Shown here one piece after another: positions 25,489-34,172 of a stretch of DNA of 64,000 nucleotides. How positions within the stretch are numbered: position 1 is the first letter of the stretch; each line of letters opens with the position of its first letter. The DNA is from Georgenia sp. M64 (GTDB lineage Bacteria; Actinomycetota; Actinomycetes; Actinomycetales; Actinomycetaceae). The stretch is taken from NCBI RefSeq assembly GCF_038049925.1, contig NZ_CP145809.1:3196599-3260598 (forward strand). Direction: 5' to 3'. The notes beneath the pieces were generated by a model, which ran no database searches, was not told the DNA's origin, and worked only from the letters and a program-made list of their open reading frames with translations. Made by a program: the position numbers and the translations under genes.

Positions 25489-26589
25489 ATGATGGTGTGC
25501 GTGCTCGCCGTCGTGCTCGACACCAACGCCGTCTACAGCGATCCGTGGCTGGCCAGCGCGCCGGGGAAGAAGCTCCTGGAGCTGGCCGCGCACGGTTCAT
25601 GCGTAGTCGTGTACCCCCAGGTCGTGATCGACGAGCTGCGAAGACAACGTCGGGAGGCTGCCGAGAAGGCTCATCGGCAGGCCGCCAACGGGGTGTCCGA
25701 CATGGAGAAGGCAGGTGTCGAGGTGACCCAAACGGCTGCTCATCTGAAAGCAAGCTTCGAGAAGATTGACCTCGACCTGAATACGGCGTTCGAGGCCGTG
25801 CTCCAGCTAGACAACGTCGTCACCGCGCCTGTGCCCGATGTAGCCGCCACAGAGATTCTCAAACGAGATCTCGCACGCCGACGTCCCTTCATGGAGGTCG
25901 AAGTGGGACAGAAGTCGGCATCGGTCGGCTTCCGCGACACCCTGATCTGGGAGACGGTGCTTGCAGTTCTAGAACAGGACGCAAACTACGAGAAGGTGCT
26001 GCTCGCGACAGCGGACAAGGGGTTCTTGTCCGACGACTTGAAGTCGCTGCATGAGGATCTGATCGACGACCTCGACGGGCGTCACATCGATCGCAAGCGC
26101 GCGGGGAGCGTAAAGAACGTCTTCAACGCGAACGCCGAGGTGGGAGAAGCCGCCGCTCGTGCCGCCCTTGTGACTGCGGCAACTGATGCACTCTACGAAC
26201 TTGCGGGCGAAGACATCTCGCTGCAGCTGGTGAACAGCGGCGACTATGACTACCCAGATTTCGTGCAGTTCGAGATTCCCGACATGGAGAGCGCCTCCAT
26301 TAGCTACATCGACCAGACCACAGCGTTCGAGTTTGCCGAAGACCGGTCCACCCGTACCGTTACTGCCACGGCGGATGCGCTCATCTCCATTGAGGGTGTC
26401 GTCTTCAAGGGGGACTGGCTTAGCGACGAAGGTGAGACCATGAGTCTCTTGGGCGTACTCAACGACCACTACTTCGAGGCGAGCAGCGACGTCTCGGTGC
26501 GGGTCGTCGTAGAACTCGACACGAGCGGAGACAGTCCCGAAGTTCTCAGCATCGTGCTCCAGCCCGGACCGGCGAGCGGCTCTCGCTGA
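25489..26589 (+). CDS. PIN domain protein (DUF4935-like)
   Basis: 366 residues. The N-terminus VVLDTNAVYSD, then VVIDELRRQ, later VGFRDTLIWETVL and LLATADKGFLSDDL supply the four acidic residues of a PIN ribonuclease site in order. The C-terminal 150 residues (from about 210) are beta-rich and unknown. Free-standing PIN proteins of this long type are common in defence islands. ATGs at 25489 and 25492 are equally possible. No small antitoxin gene is next to it. Confidence 0.75.
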   Translation: MMVCVLAVVLDTNAVYSDPWLASAPGKKLLELAAHGSCVVVYPQVVIDELRRQRREAAEKAHRQAANGVSDMEKAGVEVTQTAAHLKASFEKIDLDLNTAFEAVLQLDNVVTAPVPDVAATEILKRDLARRRPFMEVEVGQKSASVGFRDTLIWETVLAVLEQDANYEKVLLATADKGFLSDDLKSLHEDLIDDLDGRHIDRKRAGSVKNVFNANAEVGEAAARAALVTAATDALYELAGEDISLQLVNSGDYDYPDFVQFEIPDMESASISYIDQTTAFEFAEDRSTRTVTATADALISIEGVVFKGDWLSDEGETMSLLGVLNDHYFEASSDVSVRVVVELDTSGDSPEVLSIVLQPGPASGSR

Positions 26590-26777
26590 GCGGATAGACG
26601 CCGTTTTGTTGAGCCGAGACCCCACATCGGCACAACGGCGAACGCTCGGAACTGGGCACGATCGACCGCGCGCACTGTGGCAGATCCCGCATCCTGCCCT
26701 CGGCTGAGATCGGACGGCGCGGGGTACATCCAACTCGAGCGATCGATCGTGTCAGTGCCGAGTGGCACGCTCAGCGC

Positions 26778-27002
26778 ATGCGTTCAGTCGAGGTTCTCGA
26801 GTTGGCCAGCGAGATGCTGCCGAGACGCTGGGTGCGCAGGGCGGGCGTCATCGTCTTGCTTGGCCTCTTGGCTAGCGGCACGTTCAACGATGCCGCTGGC
26901 TGGTACGTGAGGGAGAAGGCTGCGGCACTGCAGGAGAGCCTCGTCGAGCCAATACTCGAACGATTCATCGAGCAGTTGGCAACCCCTTCACAGACGCCGT
27001 AG
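26778..27002 (+). CDS. small single-pass membrane protein, hypothetical
   Basis: 74 residues. An amphipathic start (LASEMLPRRWVRRAG), one hydrophobic stretch (VIVLLGLLASGTF) and a helical acidic tail (ALQESLVEPILERFIEQL). 188 bases after the PIN gene in the same direction. No ribosome site is seen. If real, it might be a membrane partner of the PIN or nuclease-like protein; this is only a guess from position. Confidence 0.4.
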   Translation: MRSVEVLELASEMLPRRWVRRAGVIVLLGLLASGTFNDAAGWYVREKAAALQESLVEPILERFIEQLATPSQTP

Positions 27003-27109
27003 TCCTCGGTGTTTGGTGCGTGTCCGCTGAAGACGCGGCACGCGGCAGATGAGTGCATCAGTGCAATACCACAGCGACACGTCCGTGAGCCGCTCGGGCA
27101 AACGCCAGT

Positions 27110-28216
27110 TCAGAGATGTCCTGAGCCGGAAAGAAGGCGGTAGGTGTCCGGCCCGTCGAGGACGAGGTAGCGGCGGACGTTTCGGAAGTTGCTCGCCACG
27201 TCTTGGAGATAGGAGATGACCTCCGGACGGATGTAGTGGCAGTGCTGCAGGACGAGGACCTCGGCGGGGCTGGTGCCCAGGCGCGTCAACTGGTCGCCGT
27301 TCTTCCCTAGGTGGCCGATCTTCATCGGCGAGAACCGCGCAGGCCCCTTCAGCAAGAAGGCTGCGGAATGCTGGCGCCCGTTCACAAGCAGGCGGCTCGT
27401 ATACAGGTCGTTAATTTCGCCACCCCAGTCGGTCGGGACGACCGGCTCGCCGATCAGGGCGGCCAGGGCCTCCTTGACCTGCCGCTCGGGGACTGTCTTC
27501 AGCCGAGCGAGACGATCTTCGGAGACGTCCAGATCCCAGTCGACCTGCGCCCACTGGTCGACGTGGCGCGGGTGTATCCGTTGCCAGTCGGGCGCCCACT
27601 GGCTCGGGGGTGGCGCCAGCAGGAGCGTGGCGATAGCGAGCGGCCGGATTTCGACGTTATGCCGGCCGATCGTGGCGACCTGGCCCAATATCCATTGCTC
27701 GCGGGTACCAGCGAGCTCGACGTTGGCAGTGCTGCAGGTCAGCTTGGCTGGGTCGAAGTTGCCGTGAATAACGACGGCCTCGGCGTTGTCGTTGTGCAGT
27801 TGCGCCTCGAACGTCGATCTGACTTCCTGGCCAGCGTGCGCGCGGGCCCGTTCACGCGCGACGTCGCTCCAACGCCAGGACATCTGAACGGTGACAAGCT
27901 CGCCGGGGCGGCAGGCGCCTCCCAGGATCGCCCGGCGCACAGGGGGAACGTCGTGCTCTGTGAGCCAGTCCTCCAGGTCGCGGGCGTACGTTTCTATGTC
28001 ACCGCGTACCCGTTGCAGAGCGCCTGCCCGCAGCCGGGCGCGGCGGGTCCCGTAGAGCAAGGCGTCGAGCATGCGGGGGTGCATAAACCAGGCGTTGATT
28101 GCGGGATCAGGACGCACGGGCGAATCATCACACCTCTCAACTGGAGCGCCGGCCGGCTCGAGGTCGGTGAGTGCAACGGCCGTGTCTGGAACGCCGCCGC
28201 CGCTGCTCAGCGGCAT
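27110..28216 (-). CDS. uncharacterised island protein, possibly restriction-endonuclease-like
   Basis: Up to 368 residues; the true start may be inside (ATG 28084) because no ribosome site precedes 28216. No family recognised. The C-terminal third (INDLYTSRLL, AAFLLKGPARFSP, VLVLQHCHYIRPEV, RRYLVLDGPDTYRLL) alternates strands and helices around a D...K and a Q-H helix, which resembles a PD-(D/E)XK fold with an altered second motif. The preceding part has VSEDRLARLKTVPERQVKEALAALIGEP, a helical linker. Encoded 54 bases after the DUF4238 gene and probably cotranscribed. Confidence 0.55.
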   Translation of the reverse strand: MPLSSGGGVPDTAVALTDLEPAGAPVERCDDSPVRPDPAINAWFMHPRMLDALLYGTRRARLRAGALQRVRGDIETYARDLEDWLTEHDVPPVRRAILGGACRPGELVTVQMSWRWSDVARERARAHAGQEVRSTFEAQLHNDNAEAVVIHGNFDPAKLTCSTANVELAGTREQWILGQVATIGRHNVEIRPLAIATLLLAPPPSQWAPDWQRIHPRHVDQWAQVDWDLDVSEDRLARLKTVPERQVKEALAALIGEPVVPTDWGGEINDLYTSRLLVNGRQHSAAFLLKGPARFSPMKIGHLGKNGDQLTRLGTSPAEVLVLQHCHYIRPEVISYLQDVASNFRNVRRYLVLDGPDTYRLLSGSGHL

Positions 28217-28270
28217 GACCGGTTGTTCGATCCGCGCAGCCAGCCTCGGCCTGCGGCGACGGGGCGAAGC

Positions 28271-29323
28271 TCACCCGCGAGGCGTTCGCCTGGGGGTGAC
28301 GACTCCGGGCTCTCCGGAGACGGGAAGGCGCCGGTGAATCGACAACTCGCGTCGTGTTCTGCCGTCCTCTTCGACCGAGACCAGCTCGTCGCTCCAGGCA
28401 GTCCTCGCACCCACCACAATGTCCTCCAGTGGTCGGTCGTCGGGATGGTGGACAATCCAGCGATGAGACTGGGTCGCGACCTGGGCGTTCACGAAGCGGA
28501 CGAGGGCGTCGCGTCCTGCCGGGGTGTTCGGGGCAGAGAGGCCGAGCGACTCAGGGTCAGCGGTGTTATCGCGCAGTTGGAGGATCCGCCTGCGACTCAC
28601 GGGCATCCACACTACCCGCGCGGACCCGTAGCCGACCGGGCCGTCACCCGGTGCCCACCAGCACACCGGCTCGTCACTAGTGAGGACCGACGCCCGGTCG
28701 GCTTCGATGATGCTCCAGTTCATGTCATCCGCGAGCCTCTCGCCGAGTTGGCCCAGCGCCAGCTTGATGCTCTCCTGAATGAGGTACTCCTTGGGTGGGA
28801 TCAGGCGGGGACGCTTCGGTCCAACAAGTGTTTCCCGGAAGCCGCTGATGCTCGCGGGCGTCACTGGGTCGCCGCGCTCTTCAAGCCAGCTTCCGATCTG
28901 CTCGTCGGTAATGTGCTCGCCCAGGTAGGTGCGAAGGGCCTGCGTCCCAATCGCTTCAATGTCCTCTCGGAATCTGTTTCCTCGAACGCTCTGCAGGGCG
29001 ATGAAGTTGATCAGGTGGTACCAGTCATCCTGATTGATGTCGTTGAGCCCAGTCTTCACGAGCTTGTACACAGCGGGCGCCGCTGCCCGCTCGAACTGGC
29101 TGAGGTGCTGCTCGACGAGTTCGGGGTCGGGACGCTGGCTCTCGTCTTCCACCACGAAGGTGTCGGGGTTCAGCCGGTAGAACCCGACTTCGGCGCAGGC
29201 CTTCCTCACCGCCGTCGCAAAGGCACGAGTGAGAACGTCGCGGTCGACGAGCAGGACCTGGCCGTCCCGGGTGGCGAAGTTGCGCAGGTAGAACTGCGGC
29301 ACGGTGTGATGACGGGGCGTCAC
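28271..29323 (-). CDS. DUF4238 domain-containing protein
   Basis: 350 residues. The N-terminus TPRHHTVPQFYLRNFAT is the signature of DUF4238, followed by a helical bundle (DINQDDWYHLINFIALQSVRGNRFRED) and the SDEPVCWW strand typical of the family. Biochemical function unknown; the family is scattered among mobile elements and defence islands. Probably the first gene of a two-gene operon with the uncharacterised gene at 27110-28216. Confidence 0.8.
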   Translation of the reverse strand: MTPRHHTVPQFYLRNFATRDGQVLLVDRDVLTRAFATAVRKACAEVGFYRLNPDTFVVEDESQRPDPELVEQHLSQFERAAAPAVYKLVKTGLNDINQDDWYHLINFIALQSVRGNRFREDIEAIGTQALRTYLGEHITDEQIGSWLEERGDPVTPASISGFRETLVGPKRPRLIPPKEYLIQESIKLALGQLGERLADDMNWSIIEADRASVLTSDEPVCWWAPGDGPVGYGSARVVWMPVSRRRILQLRDNTADPESLGLSAPNTPAGRDALVRFVNAQVATQSHRWIVHHPDDRPLEDIVVGARTAWSDELVSVEEDGRTRRELSIHRRLPVSGEPGVVTPRRTPRG

Positions 29324-29610
29324 CGCACAATTTTCCCAGATCGGTCCTGAGTCGTCCTCCCGTTACGCCCCGGGTTAGGTCCACAACGGGAATCCTGCCC
29401 TGGTTCCCGACAGCGACGGCATCGGATGAAGTCGACCTGCGGCATGGGGGGGTCTTGCCGTCGCGCCGGAAGCGGCATGTCTGCGCGGCACCCGGACCCT
29501 CACCGCGCGGTCGGTCGACGGCTGCTTCGTCGATGCCGATGTCAGCGATAAGCCGCTCAACCGATTCCGGCGGGCCCATCCCAAACGCTGCGGTATTGGA
29601 GGCTTGGCCG

Positions 29611-31152
29611 CTAGCGGCGGGTGTCGCGCGTGAGGACCTCTCGCAGCCGCCGGGGATGGTCGAGCAGCTCGAGCAGGTAAAGCCATGCGAGCAGACCGAC
29701 GTCGTGGGGGATGTGCCCATCGTGCACGGCGAGCAAGTCGGCATTCTTTGCGCGCTGGGCGGCGTTGCCACGCACGGTTGAGAAACCGTGCGTGGCGTCG
29801 CGAAGCATCCCCAAGTACAGCGCGGCCGCGTGGGATGGCCGGCGCGGCTTGCCAGCGATTGTGATAGCCCCGTCAGGATCGCGCATAAAGAACCCATCCT
29901 GAATGCCGGCCAGCGCGGTGACGGAGCGGTGCGCAGCCGGCAGGAGAATTTCCTGGGCTGCGGTAGGGACGTTCTGGGTGAGACCGGTGAGGGTCTTGGT
30001 CGCGTGATCATGGTCGAACAGCACCTCAAGGTTCTTGCCGGTGAGGGTCGCAAGGGTGTCCAGGGTGGTCAGGGCCGCGGCGCGGCGCGCGTGGGTGTCA
30101 TGGTGGGACAGCAGCGCGGACGTGGTGCGCCGGAAAACTTGCTCGACGCCCAGGAGCGCTTGCAGGGCCGCGGTCGGTTGGAAGCGGCCATCGGCGCTGG
30201 TGAAGGTGACTGGGTCGCTGAGGACGCCGAAGAGCTCGTCCAGCCGGGCCGTCCACCACGCGATCGCGGCGCCGGGCGCGGACGGTTCGGTGAAAGCCTC
30301 GTAGGGGCGCACTTGGTCGCGGTCACGCACCTCGGCGCCGGTAGTTGGGATGGTCTGTAGCAGGTCTCCTGGGATGCCGCCGTTACCGGTCCCGCCGAGC
30401 GGGCGCCCGTAGGTGACCATCACCAGGCCGTGGGTCCGCACTGCGGAGAACGCCCACACCGCTGGGCTCAGCGCGCCAAGCAGCGGGGCAAAGTACCCGT
30501 CCATCAGTCGCACGGCGTCCTGCAGGCGAGAGGAGGAGGCGAAGATCGCACGCCCGCTCGACTGCAACTCCTGGGCTCGCGCCACGTCGTCGCGGGCAAG
30601 CGCCGGGTCGCGCTCCAGGCGCAGCAGCAGCGCAGGCAGGCTCACGCGCAGCAAGAGCGCCCCGTGGCGGTGTACCGAGTGCACCTCAGCCCGGGAGAAC
30701 GGATGCTCGAAGTCGTTATCGGAGAACGTCACCGCGTGCAACGCATTGAGCACCGCGGAGCACTCCGAGCCCAAGGTCGCCGCGGGCGCTACCAGGAGCC
30801 GGGCCTGCATGAGGTGGATCTGGTCGGGCATCGAGGTGGGCTCGCGGGTCAGCTGGTGCCCATAGCGCTCTACGGCGGAGCGGTGGATGGCGGACTCGAT
30901 CTCGTCGGTGAGGGATTCCAACTTGTTCATCCCGGGGCCGGGACCGCGGGCCGTCAGGACGACGTCGTGCTCAATGAGTTCAGGCCGTGACCGGTTGAGG
31001 TGCTGTTCGATGGTCCGCACGCTGAACGAGGCGCCGGAGCGGCGGCTGTCCAGGCGCGCGCCCTCGAGCAGGCCGGCGGGCTGCCCTCCCCAAACCCATG
31101 CGGGAAGGTCCAGCAGGGCGCGGGTCGGTCGGGATGCGGTGTCGGCGGACAT
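29611..31152 (-). CDS. uncharacterised 513-residue protein
   Basis: No family recognised. The sequence is mostly helical and rich in Ala and Leu, with LLRVSLPALLLRLERDPALARDDV in the middle and a C-terminal block HAAALYLGMLRDATHGFS ... LAVHDGHIPHDVGLLAWLYLLELLDH that looks like a conserved core. No membrane segment or nucleotide-binding loop. It may be transcribed with the DUF4238 pair downstream (287-bp gap, no gene seen in it). Confidence 0.6.
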   Translation of the reverse strand: MSADTASRPTRALLDLPAWVWGGQPAGLLEGARLDSRRSGASFSVRTIEQHLNRSRPELIEHDVVLTARGPGPGMNKLESLTDEIESAIHRSAVERYGHQLTREPTSMPDQIHLMQARLLVAPAATLGSECSAVLNALHAVTFSDNDFEHPFSRAEVHSVHRHGALLLRVSLPALLLRLERDPALARDDVARAQELQSSGRAIFASSSRLQDAVRLMDGYFAPLLGALSPAVWAFSAVRTHGLVMVTYGRPLGGTGNGGIPGDLLQTIPTTGAEVRDRDQVRPYEAFTEPSAPGAAIAWWTARLDELFGVLSDPVTFTSADGRFQPTAALQALLGVEQVFRRTTSALLSHHDTHARRAAALTTLDTLATLTGKNLEVLFDHDHATKTLTGLTQNVPTAAQEILLPAAHRSVTALAGIQDGFFMRDPDGAITIAGKPRRPSHAAALYLGMLRDATHGFSTVRGNAAQRAKNADLLAVHDGHIPHDVGLLAWLYLLELLDHPRRLREVLTRDTRR

Positions 31153-31875
31153 CAGGACCTTCCGGTGAAGTGGATGGGGCCACTGTGGCAGGCGCCCCGG
31201 TGACGAGTGGGCTCACGCGTGGGACCTACGGGACGGCGACCGCGCAGCTCACCGGGGCCGGTGAACGGCCCGCTGCCCGACGGGATCGACGATACCGACA
31301 AGAGGGTGGGTCAGGACGCAGGGCGGCGCAGGCCAAGGTCGCGCGTCGGAAGTCGTTCTGGGTCGGTTCGCGACGTCCTAGCCGAACCGATGCCGCCGCC
31401 GGGACCTGACGGTGAGCGGCAGAGTCGGACGTCGTTGCCGGCTTGAGTTGGTGCGCTATGACAGCAGGTCAAGGTACCTCCGCTGGGTGGGCGTCGCATG
31501 GATTGCCAACTCCTGAGCTAATCGGCCTGGCCATCGTTCGGGGCGGGGGGACCGAACGCGAGGTGAGAGATTCGATGCCTTGGCGGGGGCTAGTGGGCCC
31601 GGGTTCGGATTGCCGTCGAGATGAGGTGCTCGAACCCGCTCTACTCGGATGCCGAGCCACACATCGCGCTCGAAGTGACTTTTCGGGATGCGGCTGGACG
31701 GTGCTGGAGGCGTCGCGGCTATGCGCTCCGTCGAGAGGGCACGGGACAAAGAGCGCGCAATACGCAATGTCATCGCAAGAGTCCCTATTAAGGTCATGGT
31801 GACTAACCAGGAAAGCAGGCCACGTGCGGGCTGACGAGGTGCCTAGCCGCACGTCCATGGAGGAGGGAAACAAGG
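31153..31875. other. 723-bp gap, no gene seen
   Basis: Frames on both strands are short and of composition unlike the neighbours. The last 100 bases hold the leader of the TcmP gene, with CTATTAAG near 31787 as a possible -10 and GGAGGG at 31862-31867 as ribosome site. Confidence 0.5.
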
Positions 31876-32976
31876 GTGGCGTCTGACAGCAGCCCGACGA
31901 AGTGGGTTATTCCGGAGCACACCCGTGCGAAGCACACAATCCTGCGGCTCTACTTACGGGGCTGGTACGCCGTTATCGGGCAGACCGCTGGCAGGGTCGT
32001 CTTCCTTGACGGCTTCGCCGGTCGAGGCATCTATCACGACGGCAGCCCTGGATCGCCGATCATCGCCTTGACGGAGCTGCTCGAGCACAGAGTCTTCCCG
32101 AGGTTGGCCGATCGGCAGTTCGTCTTCGTCTTCGTCGAGAAGAACCCTTGCAACGTGGCGTCGCTGCGGGAGGAGATCGAAAAGTTCAAGGGCGAACATC
32201 AACCGTGGCCACCCAACGTCAAGACCGAGGTAATTGAGGCGGAGTTCGCAGAGGTTGCGGAGGATATCGTGCGGCAGCTTCGCGGGGGTGGACACCAGAT
32301 GGCGCCCCTATTTGCGTTCGTCGATCCGTTCGGATTTGGCGGGCTTGCGATCCACACCCTTGCAGCCCTCACCTCGTGGCCGCGAGCCGAACTGTGCGTC
32401 AACTTTGCCGCGAACAACGTGAACCGGTTCTTGGAGCAAGAGTCGGTACAGCCCCACATCGAGGCGCTCTTCGGCTGCACCGTCGAGGATATCCTCGCCG
32501 GCTGGAGCGGGGCCGGGTCCCGGCTGTCCCACGTGCGAGACGCCTACGCTCGCCAGCTTCAAATCTGCGCGGACTTCCCCTACGTTCAGTCGTTTGAGAT
32601 GAGGAACGAGAGCGGCAACGTCAGCTACTACCTTTATCACGCAACGCGCCACGAGAAGGGCGTTGAACTGATGAAGGACGCCATGTGGAAGGTGAACCCC
32701 GCAGGCGAGTTCAGATTTTCCGACCGCCTAGCCGGGCAGGAGGTGCTCTTCCAGATCGAGGCCAACCTCAAGCCGCTGAGGGACCACCTCGTTGAGCACT
32801 TCCAATCGAGAGGCCCAACAGCAATCGCGCTCATCAAGACGCACGTGACGCTATACACCCCATACCGAACCCCGCACCTAACCGCGGTGCTGCGCGAGAT
32901 GGAGAAGGCGGGTCAAATCACAGTACAGCGGCCCGGAAGGCACGGCTTCCCGGAGGGCACGACTATCGCCTTCTAG
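31876..32976 (+). CDS. tcmP: three-Cys-motif partner protein (TcmP)
   Basis: 366 residues from GTG 31876, with GGAGGG 8 bases upstream. KHTILRLYLRGWYAVI, then VVFLDGFAGRGIY, LFAFVDPFGFGG and later LRDHLVEHF and a winged-helix-like C-terminus (LTAVLREMEKAGQITVQ) match the TcmP family. DGFAGRG resembles motif I of methyltransferases, so a Rossmann-type fold is likely. Its usual partner, a Gp37/Gp68-type protein, is encoded on the other strand; the two stops overlap by a few bases. Role unproven; the pair is spread among mobile islands. Confidence 0.85.
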   Translation: MASDSSPTKWVIPEHTRAKHTILRLYLRGWYAVIGQTAGRVVFLDGFAGRGIYHDGSPGSPIIALTELLEHRVFPRLADRQFVFVFVEKNPCNVASLREEIEKFKGEHQPWPPNVKTEVIEAEFAEVAEDIVRQLRGGGHQMAPLFAFVDPFGFGGLAIHTLAALTSWPRAELCVNFAANNVNRFLEQESVQPHIEALFGCTVEDILAGWSGAGSRLSHVRDAYARQLQICADFPYVQSFEMRNESGNVSYYLYHATRHEKGVELMKDAMWKVNPAGEFRFSDRLAGQEVLFQIEANLKPLRDHLVEHFQSRGPTAIALIKTHVTLYTPYRTPHLTAVLREMEKAGQITVQRPGRHGFPEGTTIAF

Positions 32977-33713
32977 CCGACCAAGCGGGCCGGCATCTCC
33001 TCCCACAGTCGCCCGTCGAGCTCGCGACCGAGGGCTTTGGGCGTTCGGCCGCCCCACTGCTTGAAGAAGAACGGCACCTCAGCGGCGGTGCAGGCATCGC
33101 GGATTCCCCGAGCCCACGTGAGCTCCATAGGGCGGTGATTGTGGCCCGACTCGCCGCCTGCGATGACCCATTGGATGCCAGCCAAGTTGATGCGGTCGAG
33201 CGGCCCGAGTAAGGGCTCGCACGAGAGGAACCGGATCGCGGCCGGGATCTGACGGAGGTGGTCGACGCGGTGGAAGACGTCCTCCGACTCAACTGACACA
33301 CCAAGCCAAAGGTTACCGGGCCAGATCAGCTTGTCAGCGAGGCGAAGCGCGCGAAGCGGTCGCTTCGTCAGCACCTGATACGTGTGCTGAGGCGTCGCCC
33401 CGATCACGTCGAAGACGTCCCGGACGAATGCCGCAGGGACGCGGGCATGGAAGAGATCGCTCATCGAGTTGACGAACACAACCTTGTTGCCGCGCCACCG
33501 GGAGGGCTGCTGCAACGCGGCCGCGTGCGTTGCCACACCGAAACCCGGACCTGACGTCCGCGGATCGCCATCGTTCTGGTACTTCTCGGCTCCCATCGCC
33601 TTGAGCCGCTTCGCGAGTGTCAACGCATAGCAGTTGTCGCACCCAGCCGAGACGCGGTCACATCCCGTAACGGGGTTCCATGTGACCTCAGTCCACTCGA
33701 TCCTGCTGCTCAT
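32973..33713 (-). CDS. Gp37/Gp68 family (DUF5131) protein with three-Cys motif
   Basis: 246 residues from ATG 33713, chosen because the family starts here (SSRIEWTEVTWNPVTGC) and GGAAGG lies 8 bases before. The cysteines lie in TGCDRVSAGCDNCYA (C-x6-C-x2-C), and the rest (VFVNSMSDLFHARVP, YQVLTKRP, WLGVSVE, RFLSCEPLLG, VIAGGESG) has the strand pattern of radical SAM-like barrels found in phage Gp37/Gp68 proteins. It is the partner of TcmP, with which it converges. Confidence 0.88.
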   Translation of the reverse strand: MSSRIEWTEVTWNPVTGCDRVSAGCDNCYALTLAKRLKAMGAEKYQNDGDPRTSGPGFGVATHAAALQQPSRWRGNKVVFVNSMSDLFHARVPAAFVRDVFDVIGATPQHTYQVLTKRPLRALRLADKLIWPGNLWLGVSVESEDVFHRVDHLRQIPAAIRFLSCEPLLGPLDRINLAGIQWVIAGGESGHNHRPMELTWARGIRDACTAAEVPFFFKQWGGRTPKALGRELDGRLWEEMPARLVG

Positions 33714-34172
33714 CGCCACACCTTCCGACGTTACCGCCTCGATCAAGACATCATAGTCGAACGGGCGTTCGATAGATGCTGCAATGAGGGTCAAGGTTCC
33801 GCGTCCGTTTGTCCGGCCAGTGGGTCACACGCTTACTCATCGGCATGAGCGTGCGCCGCGCCACCCAACGCCATCCCGGTTAGGACCACCACCAGCGGGA
33901 CGCTCGCCGTGACATCTTCACCGACAGAGCTGTTCACCTCCCGCGTCTGCCAACCTCGCCCGACTCCCCTGCGTGATCTCCAGTTCTCACTGGAAACCGT
34001 TGACTCCCCACGGCCCCAAGAATCTGCTCCCGCGGATTAGCTTCCGGCCGTCCACACACCCTCCCAACCAAGCGGCACGCATGCTACGAAGGACGTAGGT
34101 GGGCCGCCCGGGATCGGGCGGCCCACGACGCATTTCTAGCGGTCCGTTGGTTGTCGACGGACGTGCGCGGAG
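33714..34172. other. 459-bp gap upstream of the relaxase; candidate oriT
   Basis: No gene on either strand. The last 90 bases hold three inverted repeats in a row: CTACG/CGTAG at 34084-34098, GTGGGCCGCCCG/CGGGCGGCCCAC with a 4-base loop at 34099-34126, and GTCCGT/ACGGAC at 34142-34162. MobF relaxases nick an oriT near their own gene beside such repeats. The large hairpin could instead be a terminator, but no gene ends just before it. Confidence 0.45.

Noticed and set aside
29324-29610. Possible small gene between the DUF4238 gene and the 513-residue gene
   Set aside because: The minus strand has a stretch that looks protein-like (ESVERLIADIGIDEA), but it breaks into different frames and has no start or ribosome site. 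At most a remnant.
31153-31875. Antitoxin or regulator gene before tcmP
   Set aside because: None of the short frames has a recognisable fold, a ribosome site or the codon use of its neighbours.
34099-34126. Hairpin before the relaxase read as a simple terminator
   Set aside because: No gene on the plus strand ends near it (the last one ends at 32976) and the T tract is weak. A role in oriT fits better, but I keep the terminator as alternative.
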